Shown here in pieces: positions 38,135-48,283 of a stretch of 64,000 bases of DNA. The DNA comes from an uncultured Saprospiraceae bacterium (GTDB taxonomy: Bacteria > Bacteroidota > Bacteroidia > Chitinophagales > Saprospiraceae), in assembly GCA_943788055.1 (NCBI GenBank), contig CALSOU010000002.1, positions 124,001-188,000 on the forward strand, given 5' to 3'. The position numbers and the translations under genes were made by a program. Under the pieces are notes generated by a model. That model saw nothing but the letters and a program-made list of their open reading frames with translations. It did no database searches and had not been told where the DNA came from. Positions within the stretch are counted from its first letter, which is position 1, and every line of letters starts with the position of its first letter.

Positions 38135-40199
38135 ATGAATCACAAGCTAAAATATATACTGCTTTTCGTCAACTGCTTGGTCTGTTATGTTTCTTACGGT
38201 CAGACTGATTCTATCACATCTTTGGCATATGATCTAGAGCCAGTTTATATCCAAGCTACCAAACTTCCTAAACCCTGGGTGAAAGCGGCCACTTCTGTGT
38301 ATCAGCTACCAACAATCGTCAAAGACCAGTTGATGCAAAATAGCTTGCAAGAGTATCTTCTTCACAGTCCTAGTATTTTCACGCTCAATGCAGATAATAA
38401 AGCGCAAGATCTACGTATTTCAATTCGTGGTTTTGGGTCGCGAGCGGCATTTGGTGTGCGAGGGGTCAAGATCATCGTAGATGGAATACCTGAGACCACT
38501 ACCGACGGACAAGGTCAGCTAGACAATCTCAATCTGGGCATCATTGAGCGGATCGAAGTCCTGAACAACGGGTCTTCCGCACTCTATGGGAACGCTTCAG
38601 GTGGTGTGATCAACATATCTACGATCAACGAAAATACCTTCAAGACCAAAGATCAATTTGCACACCTTGGCTTGGGTTTTCATGCTTATGGTGGACAACA
38701 ATATCAGTTAACTACAGGCGCAAAAAAGAACAACACAAGTCTGCTTTTTCACACTAATCATCATCAAGGAGATGGTTATCGAGAACACGCATCGTTTCAA
38801 TCAATTAATTTCAATCTTCGACTGATTCACGAATGGTCCGAGTCGAGCAGATTTGAGGTAATTGCCAATTATATGAATAGACCGACGGCTGATGATCCCG
38901 GTGGCGTTGATCTTGAAACCTTTATGACTTCGCCTCGGTCGGCAAGGGATAGGAATCTTCAGTTCATAGCGGGAGAGGCAGTTTCTCAGTTTAAAGGTTC
39001 ACTACGTTACTCGGGACAAGTCTCCGATCGTGTGAACTTGGTCTCTTATGGATTCTATTCTGGAAGAGATTTTGTTGGTCGCTTACCGTTCGAAAATAGT
39101 GGAATGATCGAACTCCAACGCGATTTTTTAGGCCATGGAACAAGTTTAACGGTAGATCTTTTCGAGGGCCAAACGACTTGGAAATCATTGGTAGGATATG
39201 AAATAAGTGCTCAGTTGGACGATCGATCGAGGTTTGACAATCTAGATGGCGAACAAGGAGCTAGGGTGCTTTTTCAAGACGAACAGTTCTATAATGCTGG
39301 TTTCTGCATGATCAATGATGTTAATCGAGATAATTTTACATTCAATGCCGCACTTCGATACGATTTCAATCAGATTCAGGTGCAAGATAAGCTGCTTGAT
39401 AATGGTGATGATTCTGGTAGTATTGATTTGAATGATTTTAACTATTCTTTGGGGTTGGCTTATGAATTGGCTGGGGCCAAAAGTCTTTTTGCGACTTATT
39501 CTACTAGTTTTGAAACCCCTACTTTGAATGAATTGTCCAACAATCCAGATGGAAGTGGATTTAATCCAAATTTGCGTGCTCAATCGGCCAATCATTTTGA
39601 AATGGGTCTAAAAGGCTACTTGAAGCAACAGTCTAGCTTTCAAGTTTCGTTATTTTCGATCGCCTCGAGGGACGACCTATTGCCTTATGAAATTGAGAAA
39701 TTTGTGGGACGAACATTCTTTAGAAACGTAGGGAGTATCAATCGAACTGGGCTTGAAATGTTTCTCCGACATCCATTCACCGATCGATTTTCTGTTGCGA
39801 CCAATTGGTCGTACAATCGTTTTAGGTTTACGGAATACGAACTAGATGGCGAAAAACTATGCTGGTAATGTCTTACCTGGTTTACCGGATTTCCAAGGAT
39901 TCATTCAAGTAGATTTTACAGTACTAAAGCATTTAAAAGTGAATGTTCAAAATCAGTTTTTTGGAAAAATATTCACGTCGGACTCCAATGACACGTTTCA
40001 AAGACCAGTGTACATTTCCAATATTTCACTCAAATACAGCATTAAGAGAGCAAGGATCAGTTGGCATCCTTACATTGGTGTGAATAATATGTTTGGAACA
40101 AACTATGCTGATAATATCCGAATCAATGCCTTTGGAGCTCGATATTATGAAGCTGCAGCGCCGGTATTTCTTTATGGAGGATTGAGGCTGAAGATTTGA
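38135..40199 (+). pseudogene. TonB-dependent receptor with a frameshift near its 3' end
   Basis: Plug DLRISIRGFGSRAAFGVRGVKIIVDGIPE and GSSALYGNASGGVINIST; beta-barrel continues from frame 38135-39868 into 39846-40199 (NYAGNVLPGLPDFQGFIQVDFTVLKHLKVNVQNQFFG); break at the A5 run 39852-39856. Confidence 0.85.
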
Positions 40200-40269
40200 G
40201 ACAACGTAGATTTATAAGTCAACCTCGCCTTTTGGGCGAAAGCCCTACCCTGCTAGAGAAAAAATTGCT

Positions 40270-40698
40270 CTAAGCTCTGACAACGATCGAACGGACCAAT
40301 TTATCGTGAATAGCTCGAGATTGCTCGTCGAAATTGATCGTCACCAGTGATAGTACACCTAGAATCAGCTTTACAATGTATCTTAGAATAGAGCGAAAAA
40401 GTCCGATACTTCTCAGAGCTACATTCTCCTCCGTTTTCTGCTCGACCACTCTGATACCAATAAATCGCTGACCTATTGTCTGCGAAAATGAGACCATGAT
40501 GGGTTCATAAAGAAATACCAAAACAAAAAGTATACCTTTGACGACTCCAGATTCTATTCCAAAAAAACTCAATGCATAATAAGCCGTAAACATTAGTCCG
40601 ACAAGTACAACTGAATCGATTAATGCGGACTTAATTCGATCTGCTATTATTGGCGTATTGTGGAATATCACTTTAGGTTCAAAACTCGCTTCAGTCAT
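40270..40698 (-). CDS. RDD family membrane protein
   Basis: RIKSALIDSVVLVGLM; TIGQRFIGIRVVEQ; typical RDD layout. Confidence 0.85.
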   Translation of the reverse strand: MTEASFEPKVIFHNTPIIADRIKSALIDSVVLVGLMFTAYYALSFFGIESGVVKGILFVLVFLYEPIMVSFSQTIGQRFIGIRVVEQKTEENVALRSIGLFRSILRYIVKLILGVLSLVTINFDEQSRAIHDKLVRSIVVRA

Positions 40699-40901
40699 CG
40701 TTTATGTGTTTTATCTATTGATCCACAATCCCTTACATTAAGCTTGCGATTGCTATAAATTTACAATATATAAAGCATAATTCAGGAGTATAATTTCCAT
40801 TGCAAGGAATATATCGGCGAAAATGGGCGAAAATCTGACGAACTACTGATAAGCCTATGATGAAAACTACAGTGTATATCTGCACTTGTAACTGGAATAC
40901 A

Positions 40902-40938
40902 ACAAAAAATCCCAAGCCTTATACAAGACTTGGGATTT
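40902..40938 (-). terminator. Rho-independent terminator of pnp
   Basis: Minus strand AAATCCCAAG-N12-CTTGGGATTTTTTG. Confidence 0.85.
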
Positions 40939-40968
40939 ATTTTGTATCAAAAAGACTTAGAATGAATT

Positions 40969-43098
40969 CTAATCTCTCTTTGGTTTTTCCAATAATACTT
41001 TAGCAGATAATCTGAATTTCTTCGTCTTAGGATCAATTCCGATAAGCTTAACTTTCACAGAATCACCTTCTTTGAAAACTTTACTTACGTCATTAACTCT
41101 TTCATGCGAAATTTCAGAAACATGCAGAAGTCCGCTTTGACCTGAGAAATCAACGAATACACCATAGGGCATAACAGAAGCTACTTTTGCATCATATACA
41201 TTTCCAACTTCAGGAACGTGTGTAATCTGCTCGATTTTAGCTACTGCTGCATCGATGTTCGCTTTATTGCTACTGCTGATCTTCACAACTCCTTCGTTAC
41301 CCACTTCTTCTATCGTAATCGTAGTCTGAGTAACTTCTTGAAGCTCTTGAATCACTTTTCCACCTGAACCAATTACTGCTCCGATGAAGCTCTTATCAAT
41401 TCTCATCTCAGTGATACGTGGTGCATGATCTTTAAGATCTGCAGCTGGTGCGCTAATCGTCTTAGCCATTTCTCCCAAAATATGAAGTCTTCCTTCTTTA
41501 GCTTGACTTAAAGCCTTCTCTAAAGTTTCGTAAGGAAGTCCGTCAATTTTGATATCCATTTGACATCCAGTGATACCTTTTTCAGTACCTGTCACTTTGA
41601 AATCCATATCTCCTAAAGCATCCTCATCTCCAAGGATATCAGATAATACTGCAATTCGATCACCATCAGCGATCATTCCCATTGCAATACCTGAAACTGG
41701 TGCCTTGATTTTAATACCACCATCCATCAATGCCATAGAACCAGAACAAACCGTTGCCATTGACGATGAACCATTTGATTCAAGTACATCAGCAACAAGT
41801 CGGATAGTATATGCATTTTCATCAGGCAATACTTGTCTCAAAGAACGTGCAGCCAAAGCAGCATGTCCTACCTCACGTCGTCCAGGACCACGCATTGGCT
41901 TGATTTCACCAACAGATAAAGCTGGGAAATTGTAGTGAAGTATAAATTTCTCAAAGTAGTGAGCTAGAGCCGTGTCAATCATTTGCTCATCAAGTTTAGT
42001 ACCTAATGTTAATGTCGTCAAAGCTTGAGTCTCACCTCTTGTAAAGATCGCTGATCCGTGTGGAGAAGGCAAGTAGCCTATTTCCGTCCAGATTGGTCTT
42101 ACTTGATCCAAAGGACGTCCATCAAGACGTACACCTTCTGATAAGACCATTTCACGAATGATATCTTTCTTAAGTTTTCCGAATGCTAGATTTGCATCTT
42201 CACCATGCTCTTCCAACCACTCTTCACCTTTCTCTTCTAGTTCAGTTTTAAGATTCTCTTGAATCTCAGAGAACTGCTCTTTTCTTGATTTTTTATCTAA
42301 AGCACCTTTTGCTACTTTGTAGATTGCATCTCCAGTCATTGACTTTACAAGTTCAAGTACTTCTGGATTGATTTCGTGTTCAACGAATTCACGCTTGATT
42401 AAAGCTTTATCACCTACTTTCTGAGCAAGTGCATTCTGAGCTTCGATTTGAGTCTTGATTGCATCGTGTCCGATTTTGATTGCTTCAACCAATTCGCTTT
42501 CCATGCACTCTTTAGCCTCTCCCTCTACCATCATCACATTATCCATCGTCGCCGCAACGATAATTTCCAATGTTGCTTCTGCTAATTCTGATTTTTTAGG
42601 ATTGATCTGATATGTACCACCAATCTTAGCAACTCGCACTTCCGAAAGTGACTCTTGGAATGGAATATCACTTACAGCTAGTGCCGCACTTGCTGCCAAT
42701 GCTGCATAAGCATCAGGCATTACGTCTTCCTCAGCAGAAATCAAGTTAATGATTACTTGAGTTTCGTGCATATAGCCATTTGGAAATAGAGGACGAATCG
42801 CTCTATCTACTAATCTTGAAGTCAAAATTTCATAATCTGAAAGTCTTGCTTCTCTCTTAAAAAAGTTACCAGGAATACGACCAGCAGCCGCAAATTTCTC
42901 TTGATAATCTACTGATAAAGGAAAGAAAGATTGACCTTCTTTCGCTTTCGTTGCAGAAACTACAGATGCAAATAACATCGTATTTCCCACTCTTACTACT
43001 ACTGACCCGTGAGCCTGTGTAGCTAGTTTACCCGTTTCAATGATCACTTCTTGTCCGTTGGGTAAATTGAACGAACTAGTGATTGGAATTTGTCCCAT
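40969..43098 (-). CDS. pnp: Polyribonucleotide nucleotidyltransferase
   Basis: GRIPGNFFKREARLSDYEILTSRLVDRAIRPLFP; GRREVGHAALAARSL; KH domain (IGAVIGSGGKVIQELQ) and S1 domain. Confidence 0.98.
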   Translation of the reverse strand: MGQIPITSSFNLPNGQEVIIETGKLATQAHGSVVVRVGNTMLFASVVSATKAKEGQSFFPLSVDYQEKFAAAGRIPGNFFKREARLSDYEILTSRLVDRAIRPLFPNGYMHETQVIINLISAEEDVMPDAYAALAASAALAVSDIPFQESLSEVRVAKIGGTYQINPKKSELAEATLEIIVAATMDNVMMVEGEAKECMESELVEAIKIGHDAIKTQIEAQNALAQKVGDKALIKREFVEHEINPEVLELVKSMTGDAIYKVAKGALDKKSRKEQFSEIQENLKTELEEKGEEWLEEHGEDANLAFGKLKKDIIREMVLSEGVRLDGRPLDQVRPIWTEIGYLPSPHGSAIFTRGETQALTTLTLGTKLDEQMIDTALAHYFEKFILHYNFPALSVGEIKPMRGPGRREVGHAALAARSLRQVLPDENAYTIRLVADVLESNGSSSMATVCSGSMALMDGGIKIKAPVSGIAMGMIADGDRIAVLSDILGDEDALGDMDFKVTGTEKGITGCQMDIKIDGLPYETLEKALSQAKEGRLHILGEMAKTISAPAADLKDHAPRITEMRIDKSFIGAVIGSGGKVIQELQEVTQTTITIEEVGNEGVVKISSSNKANIDAAVAKIEQITHVPEVGNVYDAKVASVMPYGVFVDFSGQSGLLHVSEISHERVNDVSKVFKEGDSVKVKLIGIDPKTKKFRLSAKVLLEKPKRD

Positions 43099-43191
43099 AA
43101 AAATTTATATATCTGTTTAAAAAAATAGATGGAGAAAACCGCTTACATGAATCAATTTTGGGTATAATTGATTCGCTCCATCCAAGACCGC

Positions 43192-43224
43192 TAAAAAGAA
43201 AGGGGAACCGTAATGGCACCCCTC
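43192..43224 (-). terminator. Terminator between rpsO and pnp
   Basis: Minus strand AGGGGTGCC-ATTAC-GGTTCCCCT followed by TTCTTTTT. Confidence 0.7.
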
Positions 43225-43244
43225 TCGTAAATTAAAATTTCTTA

Positions 43245-43520
43245 TTATTTCCGTATTCCCAACTTGGCGATAAGGTCACGATATTTGTTAATATCTTTAC
43301 TTGCCAAATAAGCTAAAAGTTTTCTTCTTTTACCAACTAGTGACAAAAGTGTTCTTCTACAAGAGTGATCTTTCTTGTTTGCTCGAAGGTGCTCGGATAA
43401 ACCGTTGATTCTGTAAGTAAAAAGAGCGATCTGCCCTTCTGCAGAACCTGAATTGTTAGCATTTCCCCCGTACTCGGCGAAAATTTCTTGCTTTTTTTCT
43501 TTTGTTAAATAAACTGCCAT
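43245..43520 (-). CDS. rpsO: 30S ribosomal protein S15
   Basis: [48 protein letters not shown]. Confidence 0.98.
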   Translation of the reverse strand: MAVYLTKEKKQEIFAEYGGNANNSGSAEGQIALFTYRINGLSEHLRANKKDHSCRRTLLSLVGKRRKLLAYLASKDINKYRDLIAKLGIRK

Positions 43521-43909
43521 TGTTTTTACATTTTACCATTAGTGATACTACAATCATTTATAGCGACCACAAAAGTAGTAAAATTAATTGAATCACTTAG
43601 CTTTTATTTTTCTTAATAATAGTATGATTCAAAGTTTTCAGATCTCAGCACAAGCTACAAATCATAATGGCGCTTCTCTAGGATACCTAGGTTAATGGTA
43701 TGTTTTAGATCTCGATACAAAGTCAATCCTAGTATATCTAGATTTAATCATTTTGGTGCTGATAGTCCTACTCCCAGCAATCATATGTTTCATGTTAGAA
43801 ACAGATGAGTCTACGTAAACTCCAAAAACCAATTGTTTGCATCGAAGAATTAAGAATTTAGATCAATTTGCAAGGAATTTTACAGCATATTTGTTAAAAA
43901 CTACTATCC

Positions 43910-44374
43910 ATGTTAGACACTGACTTTAGAATACTACAAATCACAAGAGAAAACATTCAGAAACTCATATCCACCTTTACGCTGGAGCAATTAAATATAA
44001 TTCCTCCTAAAATGAATAATAACCTGATTTGGAATCTCGGTCACGTGATTGTTACGCAGCAAATTCTATGTTATAAACTCAGTGGTCTCCCGATTCATCT
44101 CGATAGCACGTTTATCGAGAAATACAAAAAAGGGACTCGGCCAAACCCAGATCAAGCGATTTCCCAAAAGGAGATCGACCTTCTTCTGGAATCTCTTCAA
44201 TCCACACAGGATCAACTCAAAAGTGACTATGCAAACGGAGTATTTCAAAGTTACGAAACCTACACTACCAGTTACAACATGACACTCACATCAATTGAAG
44301 ATGCCATACGATTCAATAATGTTCATGAAGCAATGCATCTGGGAACTTGCTTGGCATTGAAAAACCTCCTTTAA
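43910..44374 (+). CDS. DinB superfamily protein
   Basis: NLIWNLGHVIVTQQILCYKLSGLP and a C-terminal HEAMHLGTCLALKNLL helix. Confidence 0.85.
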   Translation: MLDTDFRILQITRENIQKLISTFTLEQLNIIPPKMNNNLIWNLGHVIVTQQILCYKLSGLPIHLDSTFIEKYKKGTRPNPDQAISQKEIDLLLESLQSTQDQLKSDYANGVFQSYETYTTSYNMTLTSIEDAIRFNNVHEAMHLGTCLALKNLL

Positions 44375-44545
44375 GGTTTATAACAAAGCTGTTGTTCTCA
44401 ATAAACAATCATGGATGGTCTCAAGATCGCTGCTAAGATTTTCATTATATGCTAGAACATTTCTCAAAATGAAGGTTCGAAAGAAGAGTCGACATGCGGA
44501 TCGTAAATAAACAAAAATGCTCTACCTTCGCAGCAAAAAACAAGA

Positions 44546-45319
44546 ATGGATAAGCGATTAGTTGCCTTCAATAGGCTTCTTGACATTATGGACGACCTGC
44601 GGGCCAAGTGTCCATGGGATATGAAGCAAACCTTTGAAAGCCTTCGTAACTTATCTATTGAAGAGGTGTACGAACTTGCTGATGCTATTCTTGAGCAAGA
44701 TGTACAAGGTATCAAGGAAGAAGTGGGAGACTTGATGCTCCATATGGTTTTTTATGCAAAAATTGCTTCAGAAACAGACGAGTGGGACATTGCTGATGCA
44801 TTAAATGAAGTATGCGACAAACTGGTACACAGACATCCACATATTTACGGAGACGTAGAAGTTGCTGATGAAGCCGAAGTCAAGAAAAACTGGGAACAGT
44901 TAAAGCTTCAAGAAGGTAAGAAATCAGTATTGTCAGGTGTTCCAAATAGCCTTCCTGCAATGGTCAAAGCCTACAGAATGCAGGAGAAAACGGCTCAAGT
45001 TGGCTTTGAGTGGGATAAATTGGAAGAGGTATGGTTAAAAGTTCAAGAAGAAATTACGGAACTCAACGAAGCGATTGAAACGAAGTCTCAAGCAGATATC
45101 GAGGAAGAATTTGGAGATGTTCTATTCTCCTTAATCAACTATGCTCGATTCATCAATGTAGATCCTGAGACTGCGCTTGAAAAAATAAATAAGAAATTTA
45201 AATTCCGTTTTGAACATATCGAGGCTGAAGCAAAGAAGCCTCTAAAAGATATGACGCTAGAAGAAATGGATGTTTTATGGAACGACGCCAAGAATATCGA
45301 TAAACATGCTGGCAGATAG
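44546..45319 (+). CDS. mazG: Nucleoside triphosphate pyrophosphohydrolase MazG
   Basis: LRAKCPWDMKQTFESLRNLSIEEVYELADAI; EEVGDLMLHMVFYA; second MazG repeat EEEFGDVLFSLINYARF. Confidence 0.96.
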   Translation: MDKRLVAFNRLLDIMDDLRAKCPWDMKQTFESLRNLSIEEVYELADAILEQDVQGIKEEVGDLMLHMVFYAKIASETDEWDIADALNEVCDKLVHRHPHIYGDVEVADEAEVKKNWEQLKLQEGKKSVLSGVPNSLPAMVKAYRMQEKTAQVGFEWDKLEEVWLKVQEEITELNEAIETKSQADIEEEFGDVLFSLINYARFINVDPETALEKINKKFKFRFEHIEAEAKKPLKDMTLEEMDVLWNDAKNIDKHAGR

Positions 45320-45386
45320 AACTAGAATACAGTTCAGTACGTTATAAATATATAGTAAATCAGCTAGTGGAACCTTTAACATTTAC

Positions 45387-45394
45387 TAACTTTG
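45387..45394 (+). promoter_or_regulatory. Candidate -7 promoter element TAACTTTG upstream of the nqrM-like gene
   Basis: Matches TAnnTTTG about 29 nt upstream of ATG 45423. Confidence 0.35.
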
Positions 45395-45422
45395 CCTTTT
45401 AGCTTAACAAGAAATCGTACAG

Positions 45423-45662
45423 ATGTCATTTGTCTATATTTTCGCAATCATTTTTGGAACATTCGCAATCAGTTTTGCCTTGATCAATATTCGTCACATT
45501 TTCACTGGAAACGAGTTTAGAGGTACATGCTCTAGCAATAACCCAATGGTAAAGGATAAGTTTGGAAATTGCAATGTCTGTGGAAAAGGTCCAGATGAAA
45601 TCTGTGAAAACCCAGAAGAAAACCGACGAGATTCGAGTCTCCCTTCTATCGGAACAGCCTAA
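45423..45662 (+). CDS. nqrM: NqrM-like (Na+-NQR maturation factor, DUF539) membrane protein
   Basis: One TM followed by RGTCSSNNPMVKDKFGNCNVCGKGPDEIC cysteine pattern. Confidence 0.75.
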   Translation: MSFVYIFAIIFGTFAISFALINIRHIFTGNEFRGTCSSNNPMVKDKFGNCNVCGKGPDEICENPEENRRDSSLPSIGTA

Positions 45663-45724
45663 GCTGATTCAGTCTAATCTTGGTCTACATATTCTTAAAA
45701 CGGGAGGTATACTTTTTGGGTTTA

Positions 45725-45904
45725 CTAAAAATTTCTGACAAGCTTGTCGAAATTTACTGCGATAATTCCTGCAACGATCAAAGCCCCTCCAATTCCTAAT
45801 ACTAGCATGCAATTAGTAGATTTAATTGTAGTGAATAATTTAGCGACACCGTAAATGTAACAAATTGTAAGGTTCCAACAAAAGCTTATTTGACTTATTA
45901 TCAT
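45725..45904 (-). CDS. Candidate 59-aa membrane micro-ORF
   Basis: MIISQISFCWNLTICYIYGVAKLFTTIKSTNCMLVLGIGGALIVAGIIAVNFDKLVRNF*; one strong TM segment; below the ORF-track cutoff; could be a transporter C-terminal remnant. Confidence 0.3.
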   Translation of the reverse strand: MIISQISFCWNLTICYIYGVAKLFTTIKSTNCMLVLGIGGALIVAGIIAVNFDKLVRNF

Positions 45905-46072
45905 ATTATTTTATTTTATTATATGTAAACGGTATTTTTAGCTGATTTTGCAGTATACATTAGCTATTAAAATATATCAAATAGTTTGTCCGAGTGACTT
46001 GTAATTTCATTTTGAAGTCATTCAAAAACTTCTATAATAAATGTCAATTGGCAATCACTTATATTTGAACTA

Positions 46073-47026
46073 GTGAGCCAAATCAATTACATAGACAAAA
46101 CTTTTATCAATCAAAATTCGGACTATCCAGAATTGATTGCCGAGCTTGAAACGGGATTCAGCAATAATAACTTACTAATACCTCCAAGGATTCATCAAAA
46201 CTACCCGCATAGAAGTGGTGGAGAGGACGCTACCCTGCTCATGATGCCCGCATGGAATAAAATGGGAAATTCCGGTGTTAAAATAGTTACAGTCAATCCA
46301 CAAAACCATTCCAAAAATCTCCCTTCGATCCAAGGAACATATGTATTTTTTGATTCAGAAACAGGTGTTCTCAAAGCTATTCTAGACGCAAAAGCATTGA
46401 CAGCAAAGCGGACTGCAGCGACTTCTGCCCTAGCCTCCTCGTATTTGTCTAAAATCGACTCAAGTTCGATGCTAATGATTGGGAATGGAGCCTTGGCACC
46501 AGAGTTAATTCGTGCACATATGGCGGTGCGTCCAATAAAGGATATTTTCCTTTGGGGTAGGAATCAACGCAAAAGTGCAGCAATCAAAGATCTACTAGCT
46601 GAAGAAGGCATTCATATCCAAACTATTGTCAAAATTGATAATTACATAGGCAGTGTAGATATAATTAGTTCAGCTACTTTGAGCCCTACCCCACTAATCT
46701 TCGGAAATATGCTTAATGTGGGTCAACATGTTGATCTAGTAGGTTCTTATAAACCCACAATGCGAGAATCGGACGACGAGCTCATGAGAAGGAGCAAAAT
46801 CTATGTTGATGCACTTGAAAGCGGCCTACGAGAAAGTGGTGACATATTTCTTCCACTTCAAGATGGTGTCATTTCAAAGTCAGATATTCTAGGAGATCTA
46901 TTCGGATTGTGTACGAAAAAAGTAAGTGGTCGTCGGGATAATACTGATATAACAACTTTCAAGTCAGTAGGACACGCTCTTGAGGATTTGATCGCAGCCG
47001 AATATTTCTATTCAAAATACACGTAA
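46073..47026 (+). CDS. Ornithine cyclodeaminase/mu-crystallin family (delta1-pyrroline-2-carboxylate reductase-like)
   Basis: GTG start; PRIHQNYPH...LKAILDAKALTAKRTAATSALASSYLS...MLMIGNGALAPELIRAH. Confidence 0.88.
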   Translation: MSQINYIDKTFINQNSDYPELIAELETGFSNNNLLIPPRIHQNYPHRSGGEDATLLMMPAWNKMGNSGVKIVTVNPQNHSKNLPSIQGTYVFFDSETGVLKAILDAKALTAKRTAATSALASSYLSKIDSSSMLMIGNGALAPELIRAHMAVRPIKDIFLWGRNQRKSAAIKDLLAEEGIHIQTIVKIDNYIGSVDIISSATLSPTPLIFGNMLNVGQHVDLVGSYKPTMRESDDELMRRSKIYVDALESGLRESGDIFLPLQDGVISKSDILGDLFGLCTKKVSGRRDNTDITTFKSVGHALEDLIAAEYFYSKYT

Positions 47027-47032
47027 TAGTTT

Positions 47033-48103
47033 ATGCCAAAAGAAACGTATAAGAAATTCAAGAAGTCGTTCAACAATGCATCGCTTTCAAAACGCTTTAG
47101 AAGGTACAAGACGATTGACATGCATACAGGTGGCGAACCGCTCAGAGTGATCATGGAAGGTTTACCAGAAATTAATGCCAACTCCGTCCTCGATTATAGG
47201 AGGATACTCAGAGACGAGCATGATCACGTTAGACAAGTGCTCATGTATGAACCTCGTGGTCATTCGGATATGTATGGGTGCATCCTTGTTCCTCCAAATG
47301 ATCACACAGGCGATTTTGGTATTGTCTTTCTTCACAATGAAGGATACTCCACGATGTGTGGACATGCAATCATCGCAATTTCAACCCTAGCCATAGAAAT
47401 GGAATGGGTGCAGGTGAAAGGTGATCAACATATTCTGAAGATAGATGCTCCTTGCGGCAGAATAACTTCTTATGTAAATATGAAAGATGAAATAGTTGAA
47501 AGTGTAACTTTTCATTGTGTCCCTAGTTTTGTTTTGAATGAGAATATTTGTTTGGAAGTACCAAAACTGGGTTCTGTAAAACTAGATATTGCCTATGGAG
47601 GCGCCTTCTACGCTTATATTCGTATGGAAGACCACGATTTCCCTTTTGGGCTTGACCAAAAAGACTGCAGTGCAATAATCGAAGCAGGTATGTCAATTAA
47701 GAAAACTGTGATCGAAAGCAATTTACTGATTGAACATCCCTATGAAACCGATTTGTCATTTCTGTACGGCACGATCTTCACACAAGTTTCACAAAAGGAA
47801 AATATAGATTCACGGAACGTATGTGTATTTGCTGATGGTGAAGTTGATCGGTGTCCGACCGGTTCGGGTGTTGCTGGTAGAATGGCGATTCATTATTTGA
47901 AAGATGGATTGGCTCAGGGCCAAAAAATGCGCATCGAAAGTATCACAGATTCCGTGTTTGAATGTTCTGTAATTGATACGATTGCTTACCACAAACATCA
48001 AGCTGTCATCCCAGCAATAACAGGAGCAGCTTACCTTACAGGAATACATGAATTTCTTATCGATGAACATGATCCCTTCCAAAAAGGATTCTTTCTTAGA
48101 TAG
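47033..48103 (+). CDS. Proline racemase family; likely trans-3-hydroxy-L-proline dehydratase
   Basis: TIDMHTGGEPLRVI; GYSTMCGHAIIA; EVDRCPTGSGVAGRMA, with Thr where proline racemases have the second catalytic Cys. Confidence 0.88.
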   Translation: MPKETYKKFKKSFNNASLSKRFRRYKTIDMHTGGEPLRVIMEGLPEINANSVLDYRRILRDEHDHVRQVLMYEPRGHSDMYGCILVPPNDHTGDFGIVFLHNEGYSTMCGHAIIAISTLAIEMEWVQVKGDQHILKIDAPCGRITSYVNMKDEIVESVTFHCVPSFVLNENICLEVPKLGSVKLDIAYGGAFYAYIRMEDHDFPFGLDQKDCSAIIEAGMSIKKTVIESNLLIEHPYETDLSFLYGTIFTQVSQKENIDSRNVCVFADGEVDRCPTGSGVAGRMAIHYLKDGLAQGQKMRIESITDSVFECSVIDTIAYHKHQAVIPAITGAAYLTGIHEFLIDEHDPFQKGFFLR

Positions 48104-48283
48104 CACAAGAGGTTCATCAAGAACTGAGTGTCCAAACAGATAGTCGTACTAAAAGTATCTTATCCCCACCGATTGTGAACAATTTATTTATATTCACATT
48201 TTTATATATATTTTACAAGTGAGACAATAACATTAATAATATACAATATATATAGATAATTGATTTACAAAGAGTAACAAATA

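Noticed and set aside
40225-40239. TCGCC-TTTTG-GGCGA hairpin after the TonB receptor as a terminator
   Set aside because: Short stem with no T-tract; not strong enough to call.
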